Source: Clostridia bacterium BRH_c25 (GTDB taxonomy: Bacteria > Bacillota_A > Clostridia > Lutisporales > Lutisporaceae). From it: a stretch of DNA of 41,280 nt. The notes under the pieces are model-generated. The model did no database searches, had not been told where the DNA came from, and saw nothing but the letters and a program-made list of their open reading frames with translations. The position numbers and the translations under genes were made by a program. The stretch covers positions 1 through 41,280 of the forward strand of contig LOES01000034.1 in NCBI GenBank assembly GCA_001515955.1, read 5' to 3'. Of this stretch, positions 8,288 through 17,691 are shown one piece after another (positions within the stretch are counted from its first letter, which is position 1; the number at the start of each line of letters is the position of its first letter).

Positions 8288-9328
8288 ATGAATATCAGAA
8301 AAAAAATCAGGGTTCTGATTGTTGATGATTCTATTGTATTCAGGGAGGTATTGCATAGGGGCATATCTTCCGACCCGAATATAGAAGTTGTAGCTGTAGC
8401 AGGTGATCCCTTTGATGCAAGGGACAAAATTGTCGAATTTGAGCCTGATGTAATGACCTGTGATGTAGAGATGCCTAAAATGAACGGAATCGAGTTCATT
8501 CAAAGGCTGATACCCCAGTACCCGCTGCCTGTAGTTGTGGTAAGTACAGTAAGTGAGTCGGTTTTTGACGCCTTAAATGCAGGAGCGGTTGAATTCGCAA
8601 CCAAACCAAATGTGCGGTCGGTTAAAAGTGTAGAGGCTTTTATTAACGAGTTGATAATAAAAATCAAGATAGCTTCGACTGCAAAGGTTTCACACTTGAA
8701 AGCCGTCAGCTCTTCCCGGAATGTTATATCCGGGACTAAATCCAGTACAAACATCAGTATTATTGCAATAGGGGCTTCAACAGGAGGTACTGAAGCTATT
8801 TTTAACATATTGAAATCCCTGCCTGAAAGTGCACCGGGAATTGTTATTGTGCAGCATATACCTCCGGTATTCTCCCGAATGTTTGCCGAGAGGCTTGATA
8901 ATTCAACCCTATTGCAGGTAAAGGAAGCCCGGACAGGTGATTATGTTGAAAAAGGGAGGGTATTGATAGCACCCGGTGATGAACATATGAGGATTAGAAA
9001 AGCTGGCAATAGGTATAAGGCAGAGTGTTTTAAGGCCGACAGGGTGAATGGGCACTGCCCTTCGGTTGATGTGCTTTTTGAGTCAGTTTCGAAGGAAGCT
9101 GGAAATCGTTCAATCGGTATAATCCTTACAGGCATGGGCTATGATGGAGCCAAGGGCCTCCTTTCCATGAAAAGGAAAGGCGCAAGGACTATCGGACAGG
9201 ATGAAAAATCCTCAGTGGTGTATGGGATGCCAAAAGTGGCGTATAACATCGGGGCTGTGGAAAGACAGGCTGCATTAGATGATATACCCAGGATGATATT
9301 TTCGATGATAAGGGGACAAAATGGATAG
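8288..9328 (+). CDS. cheB: Receptor methylesterase/deamidase CheB
   Basis: A 346-aa two-domain protein. The N-terminal receiver has an acidic pair (VLIVDDS) and acceptor Asp in MTCDVEMPKM. The C-terminal methylesterase domain has the catalytic Ser in IGASTGGTEAI, the His in IVQHIPP and the Asp in LTGMGYDGA. CheB removes receptor methyl groups when phosphorylated by CheA, giving adaptation. The gene starts 5 bp after cheR and overlaps cheD by 8 bp. All three catalytic residues are present. Confidence 0.95.
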   Translation: MNIRKKIRVLIVDDSIVFREVLHRGISSDPNIEVVAVAGDPFDARDKIVEFEPDVMTCDVEMPKMNGIEFIQRLIPQYPLPVVVVSTVSESVFDALNAGAVEFATKPNVRSVKSVEAFINELIIKIKIASTAKVSHLKAVSSSRNVISGTKSSTNISIIAIGASTGGTEAIFNILKSLPESAPGIVIVQHIPPVFSRMFAERLDNSTLLQVKEARTGDYVEKGRVLIAPGDEHMRIRKAGNRYKAECFKADRVNGHCPSVDVLFESVSKEAGNRSIGIILTGMGYDGAKGLLSMKRKGARTIGQDEKSSVVYGMPKVAYNIGAVERQAALDDIPRMIFSMIRGQNG

Positions 9329-9794
9329 AATTGTTGGTATTGGTGAGTTTGCCGTCTCCGATAAAAAAGATGATGTAATTAAGACTTTTGCCCTTTCAAC
9401 CTGTGTGGCAGTCGCTGTGTACAGCCCATTGAGAAATGTAGCGGGAATGGTTCATGTAGCTCTCCCTTCTCCTGCATCTGCAAGGGATGATGACCAAATG
9501 CGTCCATGCTACTACGCTTCCACAGGAGTTCCGTATCTTATAAATAAAATGTGTTCAGAGTTCGGATGTTTGAAAGGAGAACTTATGGTAGAGCTGTTCG
9601 GGGGAGCGATGTCAGTCAGAAACAATGACATTTTTAAAATAGGAACTAAGAATATTAACACTGTTAAAGAGATATTAAACGTCTTAAATATAAAATACAG
9701 AGCGATCGAAATCGGCGGTATATGCAGCAGAACTCTGGCAATGGATGTTGCAACAGGGAAAATAAATGTAATTATGCAGCCGATAACAATATAG
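9321..9794 (+). CDS. cheD: Chemoreceptor glutamine deamidase CheD
   Basis: A 157-aa protein with the family core: catalytic Cys28 in ALSTCVAVAVYSP and His45 in GMVHVALP, followed by a Gly-rich VELFGGAMSV segment. CheD deamidates receptor glutamines and in Firmicutes often works with the phosphatase CheC. No CheC is seen here, so CheD may act only as a deamidase or be regulated otherwise. Its ATG lies within the end of cheB, indicating translational coupling. Confidence 0.93.
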   Translation: MDRIVGIGEFAVSDKKDDVIKTFALSTCVAVAVYSPLRNVAGMVHVALPSPASARDDDQMRPCYYASTGVPYLINKMCSEFGCLKGELMVELFGGAMSVRNNDIFKIGTKNINTVKEILNVLNIKYRAIEIGGICSRTLAMDVATGKINVIMQPITI

Positions 9795-9812
9795 ATACAT
9801 GGGGTGCAGTAA

Positions 9813-12593
9813 ATGAGAGAAGATCTTCAGAAGCTTCATGCAACTGAAATGGAAAATGGTACTCAAAGAAAAATGCAGCAATTGGAGGACAGATACAAAA
9901 GGGAAATAGAGCATCTTACCAGTACACTTGCCAGCATTGGTGATGGTGTCATAACTACGGACACAAAAGGATATGTAGTTTTTATGAACCAGACGGCAGA
10001 GGAGCTTACCGGATGGAAGAAGGATGAAGGTAAAGGAAGACATATTGATGAAATCTTTAAAATTATTGATAAGGAAACAAACAAGGTTATGGAAAGTCCG
10101 TTTTCGAGAGCCATGAAAAAAGGGTGCAAGAGCGGGCTGAAAAAGTCAACAGCACTAGTTTCAAGAGAAGGGAATGAATACTACATCTCTGCCAGCAGTT
10201 CTCCTATAAAGGGCAACAATTCAAAGATAACAGGATTAATCACTGTATTCAGGGATATTACTAGAATCAAAAAAATAGAGAGCAACCTTGAAAATGAACA
10301 AAGAAATTTGAAAGCTATCTTTGATGTTGCACCAATAAGTATGTTTATTGTTGATAAAACTATTACTGTAAAAAAAGTAAATGGGTCATTTTTACATAAA
10401 TTTAAATTAAACAGTACAGAAGTAATAAACTGCGGTCTGGGAAGAGTATTTGACTGCCGGGATAGTCGGAATAATGGAAAAGGATGCGGACATGGTGATG
10501 AATGCCATAAATGCAAGCTGAGAAAAGCTTTGGAAGAGGCAATACATTTTTCCAGGCCAATAAAAGATCTGGAGTTAGAGAAAGTTTTGTATGTCGACAA
10601 CCGGGATAAAATACGGGTTTTAAGAATAAATGCAATGCCGTTATTGTTGGATGAAATAAAGCATGCTGTTGTTGTAATAGATGATGTCAGCGAATACAGG
10701 AAGGCAGAAGAGGGTTTAAGAAGATATCAGCTTCTTTCACAAAATGCAAATGATATCATTATTTTTGCGGACTTTAACGGATATGTAATAGAGGCAAACG
10801 ATGCAGCCGTCAAGGCATATGGATACGAAAAGGAAGAGCTTCTGGGCAGGTCAATTTTTTATCTGGTAAGCCCTGACCCGAGACTGCCTGTGGGAGCCGG
10901 ACCACATCAGGCAGACACAATGGGAATATATTATGAGGCTACAGCTTACCGCAAGGATGGCAGTATTTTTGCAGCAGAGGTAAGTATGCAGGGGACTGAG
11001 ATAGGCGGCAGCAAGGTCCTTATGGCTATAGTGCGTGATGTAACTGAGAGAAAGCGTATCAACGAAGAGCTGAAACATGCAAAGGAGGCTGCCGAGGCTG
11101 CCAACCATGCCAAAAGTGAATTTTTAGCCAATATGAGCCATGAAATACGGACGCCGTTGAACGGTATGATTGGGATGATTGATTTAACATTATTGAACGG
11201 TTTAACTGAAGAACAGAAAGATAATCTGTATACTGCAAAGGAATGTGCCGGCACACTCCTCAATCTGATAAACGACATTCTGGATTTTTCCAAGATTGAG
11301 GCGGGGAAGCTAACTATGGAGCATATAGATTTCGACATCAGTGATATGCTTGAGCAAACAGTCAAGCCTCATATCATAAAGGCCCAGGAGAAGGAGCTGC
11401 AGCTCAAGTATCAAGTTGATGACAGGATACCGCAAATAGTAAATGGAGATCCGTACAGGCTTAAGCAAGTTATTAGTAACCTCATGGGAAATGCGGTCAA
11501 ATTCACTGATTCGGGAGAGGTCAGACTATTAGTAAAATTAGTATCAAAAAGTGATGAGTATGTAGAATTGGAGTTTCAAGTATCGGATACGGGTATTGGG
11601 ATGGCACCTGAGGATACGGAGAAATTGTTTAATTCCTTCAGTCAGGTTGACAGCTCTCATACGCGAAAATACGGGGGGACAGGCCTTGGTCTTGCAATAT
11701 CCAGGCAGCTGGTAGAAATGATGGGTGGGTCAATCCGGGTAGAAAGTATAAAAGGAAAGGGAAGCAGCTTTTATTTCACAGTAAAGCTAAGAAGCGGTAA
11801 AAGTGAAGCTGATACATACAAGCCTAAGGTGCATCTTGAAAAAACCCAACACCCCCTCCGTATTCTACTGGTAGAAGATGACAGGATAAATCAGGCGGTA
11901 ATCACTCGCATGATTAAGGAAATTGGACATGAGGTTCTAACTGCAAATAACGGGATAGAAGCATTGCAGATACTAAAAACTGAGAAGGTCGATATTGTTT
12001 TGATGGATATACAGATGCCAGAGATGGATGGGATTGAAACCACCAGGATAATCCGAAGAAGAGAAAGAACAATGGGAGGTCATATACCGATAATAGCCCT
12101 TACGGCATATGCGCTTCAAGGAGACAGGGAGAAGTTCCTTTCAGTTGGAATGGACGGATATATTGCAAAGCCTGTGCAAATCAATAATTTTATCAACGCC
12201 CTGGAAGTTATAAATGATGGATTGTCGGATTATAAGGTCATTTCCAAGTCTTTTTTAAGTGAAGAGGGTACGGATGCAAGTTTAATTAAGAGTGGTAAGT
12301 TTTTAGTTGATTATACAAAGAGATTGGAGTCTTTATGGGAAAATATTGATAAAAATATCAATCTATTGAAAAACTCTTTTGAAAGTAATGATTTGTCCGG
12401 CATTGAAAGATATGCGCATGAAATAAAAAATCTGTCATCGGATATGAGTGCAGTCGATTTGAAGAAAGCGGTATTCAAGCTGGAGCTTGCAGCCAGAAGA
12501 GAAAGCTTGACAAAAGCAGCGGAATGCTTTGAATCTGTTATGATAGAACTTTTTAAATATAAAAAGAAAATCAAAGGCTATAAGAATAGCTAG
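9813..12593 (+). CDS. Cytoplasmic PAS-PAS-PAS hybrid histidine kinase with REC and HPt
   Basis: A 926-aa protein without obvious membrane helices. An N-terminal coiled coil (1-33) is followed by PAS1 (about 35-150), PAS2 (about 160-290), PAS3 (about 300-415), HisKA with the phospho-His in [13 protein letters not shown], and HATPase with G boxes DTGIGMAP and [11 protein letters not shown] receiver follows (acceptor in [12 protein letters not shown]), then a C-terminal HPt-like domain with [10 protein letters not shown]. It can therefore run a complete internal phosphorelay. PAS2 contains a cysteine-rich insert (C in FDCRD, then GCG and ECHKCK) that could bind a metal or sense redox. The gene follows cheD by 18 bp and abuts the next receiver gene, a likely phospho-acceptor. 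Confidence 0.9.
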   Translation: MREDLQKLHATEMENGTQRKMQQLEDRYKREIEHLTSTLASIGDGVITTDTKGYVVFMNQTAEELTGWKKDEGKGRHIDEIFKIIDKETNKVMESPFSRAMKKGCKSGLKKSTALVSREGNEYYISASSSPIKGNNSKITGLITVFRDITRIKKIESNLENEQRNLKAIFDVAPISMFIVDKTITVKKVNGSFLHKFKLNSTEVINCGLGRVFDCRDSRNNGKGCGHGDECHKCKLRKALEEAIHFSRPIKDLELEKVLYVDNRDKIRVLRINAMPLLLDEIKHAVVVIDDVSEYRKAEEGLRRYQLLSQNANDIIIFADFNGYVIEANDAAVKAYGYEKEELLGRSIFYLVSPDPRLPVGAGPHQADTMGIYYEATAYRKDGSIFAAEVSMQGTEIGGSKVLMAIVRDVTERKRINEELKHAKEAAEAANHAKSEFLANMSHEIRTPLNGMIGMIDLTLLNGLTEEQKDNLYTAKECAGTLLNLINDILDFSKIEAGKLTMEHIDFDISDMLEQTVKPHIIKAQEKELQLKYQVDDRIPQIVNGDPYRLKQVISNLMGNAVKFTDSGEVRLLVKLVSKSDEYVELEFQVSDTGIGMAPEDTEKLFNSFSQVDSSHTRKYGGTGLGLAISRQLVEMMGGSIRVESIKGKGSSFYFTVKLRSGKSEADTYKPKVHLEKTQHPLRILLVEDDRINQAVITRMIKEIGHEVLTANNGIEALQILKTEKVDIVLMDIQMPEMDGIETTRIIRRRERTMGGHIPIIALTAYALQGDREKFLSVGMDGYIAKPVQINNFINALEVINDGLSDYKVISKSFLSEEGTDASLIKSGKFLVDYTKRLESLWENIDKNINLLKNSFESNDLSGIERYAHEIKNLSSDMSAVDLKKAVFKLELAARRESLTKAAECFESVMIELFKYKKKIKGYKNS

Positions 12594-12610
12594 TGAAAGG
12601 GGCAAATATC

Positions 12611-13006
12611 ATGAGAATATTAATAGCAGAAGATGATTTTACAAGCAGGAAGTTTTTATCCAGATTTCTTTCAGCGTATGGGGAGTGCGATATTACCATC
12701 AACGGTATGGAAGCTTTGGAAGCGTTTATGATGGCATGGGATGAGGGAAACCCGTATGATTTAATCTGTCTGGACATAATGATGCCGGAGCTGGATGGTT
12801 TAAAGGCATTAAAAACAATAAGGGATATAGAAAACCAAAATGGTGTTGAAGATTCGAACCGTGTAAAAATTATCATGACAACTGCTTTAAATGATACAAA
12901 CAGCGTTGTTGGTGCTTTTGAAACAGGCTGTGAAGCTTATGCGGCAAAACCGATTGATACTAAAAAGCTTGTTGAAGTGATGAAAAAGCTGGATTTAATT
13001 CAGTGA
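12611..13006 (+). CDS. Single-domain response regulator
   Basis: A protein of about 131 aa with the receiver core: acidic pair in ILIAEDD, acceptor Asp in LICLDIMMPELDG, a Thr pair in IIMTTALND and Lys in YAAKPID. There is no output domain. ATG 12611 has GAAAGGGG at a good distance. A GTG at 12593 overlapping the previous stop is possible but poorer. The position directly after the hybrid kinase and just before the HD-GYP gene suggests it relays kinase output, perhaps to the c-di-GMP enzyme by contact. This partnership is inference. Confidence 0.87.
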   Translation: MRILIAEDDFTSRKFLSRFLSAYGECDITINGMEALEAFMMAWDEGNPYDLICLDIMMPELDGLKALKTIRDIENQNGVEDSNRVKIIMTTALNDTNSVVGAFETGCEAYAAKPIDTKKLVEVMKKLDLIQ

Positions 13007-13047
13007 CAACATATACTTGTATTTTATACGCAGGAGGAAAAAGCACT

Positions 13048-14088
13048 ATGAAGTCCGTAGCAGTGGATAAATGCAGAACTGGAGATATACTGGCTGAAGA
13101 CATATTCAACAGGTATGGTGCTGTTATTGTTGCAAAAAATACGGCGCTGAACAGCTACATAGTTTATAAGTTGAATGAGATGGGCATACAACAGATCAGA
13201 ATACATGATGATGGGAGAAACTCCAGTTACAGTGACGAAAGCAGTACTTACAGGAAAGCGAAAGAAGCTTATCGGGAGAGTGTCTCAGATATCAGATCAA
13301 TTATAAGCGAGCTTGCTGCAGGGAGACCTTTGAATGTAGATAAAGTTATTGATATTTCCGATAAGATTTGTTGTGGAATATATGACAGCCATGATATATT
13401 AAGAGTTCTTAACGTGGAAAAGGACTTTGATGAATACACCTATACACATAGCTTGAATGTGGCCTTTTATACCATGCTTACAGGTAAATGGCTTAACCTT
13501 GACAAAGATAGTATCAGGACTGCTGTTAAGGCAGGACTACTTCATGATATAGGCAAAGTAAAGATACCTATAGAAATACTTAATAAGAAATCACATCTTT
13601 CTGATGAAGAGTTTGAAGAAATAAAGAAACATACTATTTACGGATATAATTTGGTTAAAGAGGCAAAACAATTTCCCGAGGAAGTATGCAGAGCTGTTCT
13701 GTCACATCATGAGCGGATAGACAAGTCAGGGTATCCTTTTGCTATAGGGTGCGAAAAGCTTGATATCTTTTCAAAAATTCTAGCTGTTGCGGATGTTTAT
13801 GATGCAATGACATCTGACAGAGTGTACAAAAAAAGGGATACTCCATTCATTGCGTTTGAAATGTTCAAAACTGAAGGTGTAAAGAATTTCGACCCTAAAA
13901 TAGTAAACACTTTTTTGAATAATGTTTCGGTATTTTATGTTGGCTCAAAGGTATTTTTGAACACAGGAGAGACCGGAAAAATAGCATATATACCACCGCA
14001 AAGCATTACTGAACCTGTTGTCAAAATCGGTTATAAATATGTAGATTTGGCTAAGGACGGGAGCAGGAGTATTTTATGTATGGTGTAG
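13048..14088 (+). CDS. HD-GYP domain protein, probable c-di-GMP phosphodiesterase
   Basis: A protein of about 346 aa. The N-terminal 100 residues start CRTGDILAEDIFNRYG, the usual prelude to HD-GYP proteins. The catalytic domain has HDIGKVKIP, the KKHTIYGYNLV helix, and HHERIDKSGYP, in which the HD and GYP motifs are intact. HD-GYP enzymes hydrolyse c-di-GMP to pGpG or GMP using a di- or tri-iron centre. A short beta-rich tail (about 300-346) follows. ATG 13048 has CAGGAGG upstream. The earlier GTG at 13003 lacks such a site. Together with the GGEEF enzyme 3.6 kb downstream, it gives the operon both breakdown and synthesis of c-di-GMP. Confidence 0.9.
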   Translation: MKSVAVDKCRTGDILAEDIFNRYGAVIVAKNTALNSYIVYKLNEMGIQQIRIHDDGRNSSYSDESSTYRKAKEAYRESVSDIRSIISELAAGRPLNVDKVIDISDKICCGIYDSHDILRVLNVEKDFDEYTYTHSLNVAFYTMLTGKWLNLDKDSIRTAVKAGLLHDIGKVKIPIEILNKKSHLSDEEFEEIKKHTIYGYNLVKEAKQFPEEVCRAVLSHHERIDKSGYPFAIGCEKLDIFSKILAVADVYDAMTSDRVYKKRDTPFIAFEMFKTEGVKNFDPKIVNTFLNNVSVFYVGSKVFLNTGETGKIAYIPPQSITEPVVKIGYKYVDLAKDGSRSILCMV

Positions 14089-14109
14089 CAGATATTTGGA
14101 GGGATAACG

Positions 14110-14481
14110 ATGTACAAAATTTTAGTGTCGGATGATGAAAAAGCCTTGAGACTGCTTATCAGAGGGACGCTGGAAATTGGTGACTATCATATTCTTGAGG
14201 CCGATAATGGAATAGATGCATGGGAAATGGCAATAAAGGAAAGACCTGATTTAATCATACTTGATGTTATGATGCCGGGAATGTCAGGTTATGAGGTATG
14301 TAAACGTATAAAAACAAACCCGGATATTTCAGAGACAAAAGTACTGATACTTACAGCGAAAGGCCAGCAATCCGATAAGGAGGCAGCGTGGGAGGCACTG
14401 GCCGATTTTTACCTGGCCAAACCCTTCAGCCCGATGGAACTTTTATCAATGGTTGAAGAGATATTTAAAAGAAAGGCATAA
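14110..14481 (+). CDS. Single-domain response regulator
   Basis: A 123-aa receiver with an acidic pair in LVSDDEKA, acceptor Asp in LIILDVMMPGMSG, Thr in ILTAKGQ and Lys in YLAKPF. The sequence up to EEIFKRKA is typical of Spo0F/PleD-type receivers. It has no output domain. It starts 21 bp after the HD-GYP gene with TTTGGAGGG upstream. It lies between the HD-GYP protein and the second hybrid kinase and could serve either. Confidence 0.87.
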   Translation: MYKILVSDDEKALRLLIRGTLEIGDYHILEADNGIDAWEMAIKERPDLIILDVMMPGMSGYEVCKRIKTNPDISETKVLILTAKGQQSDKEAAWEALADFYLAKPFSPMELLSMVEEIFKRKA

Positions 14482-14568
14482 GATTACTGAACATTGATTT
14501 GGCGGTTTAAGATAGGTGGATATAAGGAAATAGTACGAAGTAAATTTCGTTTTGGGGGTTAGAACAGA

Positions 14569-17500
14569 ATGAAAAAACCAATTTTTATTTTTGTAAGCAT
14601 ATTTTTATTTATTACTCCAATAGCTGTGTATGCCCATACTGAGATGGAGCTTGACTACTATGAACTATTTGAGCAGCATGGTTCAATCATGCTCATAATC
14701 GATTCACAAACGGGTGCGATTGAGCATGCAAATAATGCAGCAGCTGATTTTTATGGATATACAATTGAGCAATTAGAGTCCATGAGAATACAAGAAATAA
14801 ACACTTTAACATCTGAAGAAACAGAAAAGGAAATGCAAGCTGCTACAGCAGAAAAAGGAAATTACTTCGTATTTAAACATCGCCTGGAATGTGGAGATAT
14901 CCGGACGGTTGAAGATTATTCATATCCATATCAAGCCCAAGATAAGACATTGCTTGTTTCAATAATTAATGATATTAGCGACAAAACTCAGCTTGAAGAA
15001 AAGAACAGAATAATGACCAACGTGTTTCTATTTGCATTATCAGGCGCTGTTATTATCATAGGGCTGTTCAGCTTTTTGTTATACAAAAGCAATAGAAAAT
15101 TAAAAATAAAAAACCATGAAATTAATAATTTCAGTGAGCTGCAGAGAGCCTTTATAGACGCAGATAATTGTTTGATATATTTAAAAGATGAAAGCCTGAA
15201 ATACGTTTTTATTAATAAAGCAGTTGAGAATTTTTATAAAAAGGAATCATCGGAGATTATAGGCTATGACGACTTTGCTATAACAGATGAACAGTTTGCC
15301 AATATCCGAAGGAAAACGGATCTTGATGTGATGGAAAAGATGACTGTTGTTGTAGACGAAGTGAAGTGGCAACATAGAATTTTTCAAACAACAAAGTTCC
15401 CGGTAAAGCTTTTAAATGGACATTATGGGGTGGGAGCCTACGTCAGGGATGTGACTGAAGAGTATAACAATAAAATAGAACTAGAAAAAACAAACATTTC
15501 TCTAAAGACTAGTGAAGAAAACATACGACTTCTCCTGGATTCTACTGCTGAAGGAATATATGGTATAGATACGAACGGGAATTGCACCTTATGCAATACA
15601 AGCTGCCTGAAATTGCTCGGATACAAGCATCAGGATGAATTGACAGGTAAAAACATGCATTTGCAGATTCATTATAAACACTCAAATGGAACAGAACTCC
15701 CACTGGCCGACTGCAAAATTATTAAAGCATTTACAAAAGGTGAAGGTACGCATGTCGAGGATGAGGTGTTCTGGCGGGCAGATGGAACTTGTTTTCCGGT
15801 AGAATATTATTCCTATCCCCAGTTTCGTGATGGAGAAGTTGTTGGTGCAGTAGTAACATTTACTGATATCACAGAGCGTAAACTGACACAAGATAAAATT
15901 ATGCAGGCAAATGAGCAACTGGAAGACCTAAATAAAGAATTGCAGGAAAAACAGTATTCATTGGAGGAGCAGAATTCAGTTATTGAAGAATTAAATGCCC
16001 AGTTGGAGGAGGAAAATCAACGATATTTGCAGCAAAAGGAGATACTGCAGGCGATAATTGATTCTTTTGGTGCAGGGATTATTATGGTTAATCTGTCAGG
16101 CAAGATCAATTTTATAAATAAGGCCTGGAAGGAAATTTTCAATTACACTGATTTCGGACAGTCCAGACATTTGTGTGAAGATTTTTACATAGATGATGAT
16201 ACCTGTGGCGACACAGAGGCTTTTCTGCAAAACATGCTGACAGGGGTAGAGAATAATCAAGATGTGGTTACAAAACTGCACAGCCTCATAGGAGATAGTG
16301 AAAGCAGATATGCTGTTGACCTGGAGCAGACAAGTCCGGTAAAGAGATTTCTTAATCTGTACTCTAATCCTTGCATTAGCTACGCAAATCACAGTTTTGG
16401 AAGAGTATTTGTCATAAGGGATGTTTCTCATCAAAAAGAGGTGGACAGGCTTAAGCTCGAATTAATCAGCACTGTAAGCCATGAACTGAGGACGCCCATG
16501 AGCAGCATCTTGGGCTTTTCTGAATTACTGCTTACAAGAAAGCTTTCCGAGGAGCGTAATAAAGAATATATCAGTATAATAAACTCCGAGGCTAAGAGGC
16601 TTACGGATTTGATCAACGATTTCCTTGACATTCAGAGGATGGAAAGTGGGAAGCAGGTATTCAACAAGCAATTCAACTGCATGGGTCAAATTATGGAGGA
16701 AGCTGTGAAGCTTTTTGAAAACACAGGAGATAAGCACCATATAAGATATAACAAGACAACAGATTGCTTGCCGGAAATCTATTGTGATAAAGATAAAATG
16801 CTGCAGGTAATTTCTAATATATTATCTAATGCGATTAAATATTCCCCGGATGGTGGAGAGATAATAGTTGAACTTTTAGAAGAAAACGGAAAAATCAGGG
16901 TTAGTATAACGGACCATGGACTGGGTATTCCGGATGATGTGAAAGATAAGCTCTTTACAAAGTTCTACAGAGTAGAAAATGATGATCGCAGGAAAATTGG
17001 AGGAAGCGGACTGGGACTTGCAATATGCAAAGAGATAATCAGGGCTCACGGGGGTGAGATTGGCGTTGAATCTATTTATGGGCAGGGAAGCACTTTCTAT
17101 TTTGAGCTTCCATGTTCAGGTAACAGTGTAATTGAGCAGGCGGCTGAAAAGGTAAAGAAAAATTCTTATGGCAATAAAGGCGATCTGCTGATTGTGGAAG
17201 ATGATTTTACCATGGTTAAACTTATTAAAGAAATACTAAAATCTGAAGGATTGGAAATGCACAATGTCAGCAGCGGCGAGGAAGCACTGGAACAAATGGC
17301 TGAATTTTGCTACAAGCTGGTAATACTGGATATTGCATTAAGCGGCCGGATGAATGGATGGGATGTTTTAAAAGAGCTTAAGAGTAGAAAGACTACCGCA
17401 GACATACCAATTATCATTTCAAGTGTTTATGAGAATAAAGAAATTGCTTCAGAAAATGATATATCAGACTATCTGGTAAAGCCGTTTGAACCTGAGCAAT

Positions 17501-17691
17501 TAATAAGAGTTGTACAGAAAGCGTTAAATGGGAACCTAAATTCGAAAATGCTGGTCAACGGGAATGGTAAACTTACTAATATTGTCATGGAAATGTTAAA
17601 AAATAGAGGGATAAGTGTCAAACAAATAGAGCAATCTGGGAATATGCTGGTTATTACATTGGATGGGGAAGAGGGTTTTAGAGATGAATGA
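14569..17691 (+). CDS. Membrane-anchored multi-PAS hybrid histidine kinase with REC
   Basis: A 1040-aa sensor kinase. A signal-anchor or signal peptide lies at 1-23 (IFIFVSIFLFI, then YAH), followed by an extracytoplasmic PAS domain (about 28-140) and a membrane helix (about 148-172). Cytoplasmic PAS domains lie at about 190-305, 315-445 and 505-620, with a Glu-rich coiled coil between the last two. HisKA has the His in STVSHELRTPMSSI. HATPase has DHGLGIPDD and GGSGLGLAICK. A receiver follows with acceptor in LVILDIALSGRMNG, and a tail of about 45 aa is unrecognised. An 87-bp spacer before it contains a short ACGAA/TTCGT hairpin. The end overlaps the next gene by 8 bp. A PAS domain outside the membrane is less common. 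The ligand is unknown. Confidence 0.88.
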   Translation: MKKPIFIFVSIFLFITPIAVYAHTEMELDYYELFEQHGSIMLIIDSQTGAIEHANNAAADFYGYTIEQLESMRIQEINTLTSEETEKEMQAATAEKGNYFVFKHRLECGDIRTVEDYSYPYQAQDKTLLVSIINDISDKTQLEEKNRIMTNVFLFALSGAVIIIGLFSFLLYKSNRKLKIKNHEINNFSELQRAFIDADNCLIYLKDESLKYVFINKAVENFYKKESSEIIGYDDFAITDEQFANIRRKTDLDVMEKMTVVVDEVKWQHRIFQTTKFPVKLLNGHYGVGAYVRDVTEEYNNKIELEKTNISLKTSEENIRLLLDSTAEGIYGIDTNGNCTLCNTSCLKLLGYKHQDELTGKNMHLQIHYKHSNGTELPLADCKIIKAFTKGEGTHVEDEVFWRADGTCFPVEYYSYPQFRDGEVVGAVVTFTDITERKLTQDKIMQANEQLEDLNKELQEKQYSLEEQNSVIEELNAQLEEENQRYLQQKEILQAIIDSFGAGIIMVNLSGKINFINKAWKEIFNYTDFGQSRHLCEDFYIDDDTCGDTEAFLQNMLTGVENNQDVVTKLHSLIGDSESRYAVDLEQTSPVKRFLNLYSNPCISYANHSFGRVFVIRDVSHQKEVDRLKLELISTVSHELRTPMSSILGFSELLLTRKLSEERNKEYISIINSEAKRLTDLINDFLDIQRMESGKQVFNKQFNCMGQIMEEAVKLFENTGDKHHIRYNKTTDCLPEIYCDKDKMLQVISNILSNAIKYSPDGGEIIVELLEENGKIRVSITDHGLGIPDDVKDKLFTKFYRVENDDRRKIGGSGLGLAICKEIIRAHGGEIGVESIYGQGSTFYFELPCSGNSVIEQAAEKVKKNSYGNKGDLLIVEDDFTMVKLIKEILKSEGLEMHNVSSGEEALEQMAEFCYKLVILDIALSGRMNGWDVLKELKSRKTTADIPIIISSVYENKEIASENDISDYLVKPFEPEQLIRVVQKALNGNLNSKMLVNGNGKLTNIVMEMLKNRGISVKQIEQSGNMLVITLDGEEGFRDE

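Noticed and set aside
14520..14568. ACGAA/TTCGT hairpin with TTTT before the second hybrid kinase as a terminator
   Set aside because: The stem is only 5 bp and AT-rich, and the downstream gene continues the same signalling operon, so termination there is poorly supported.
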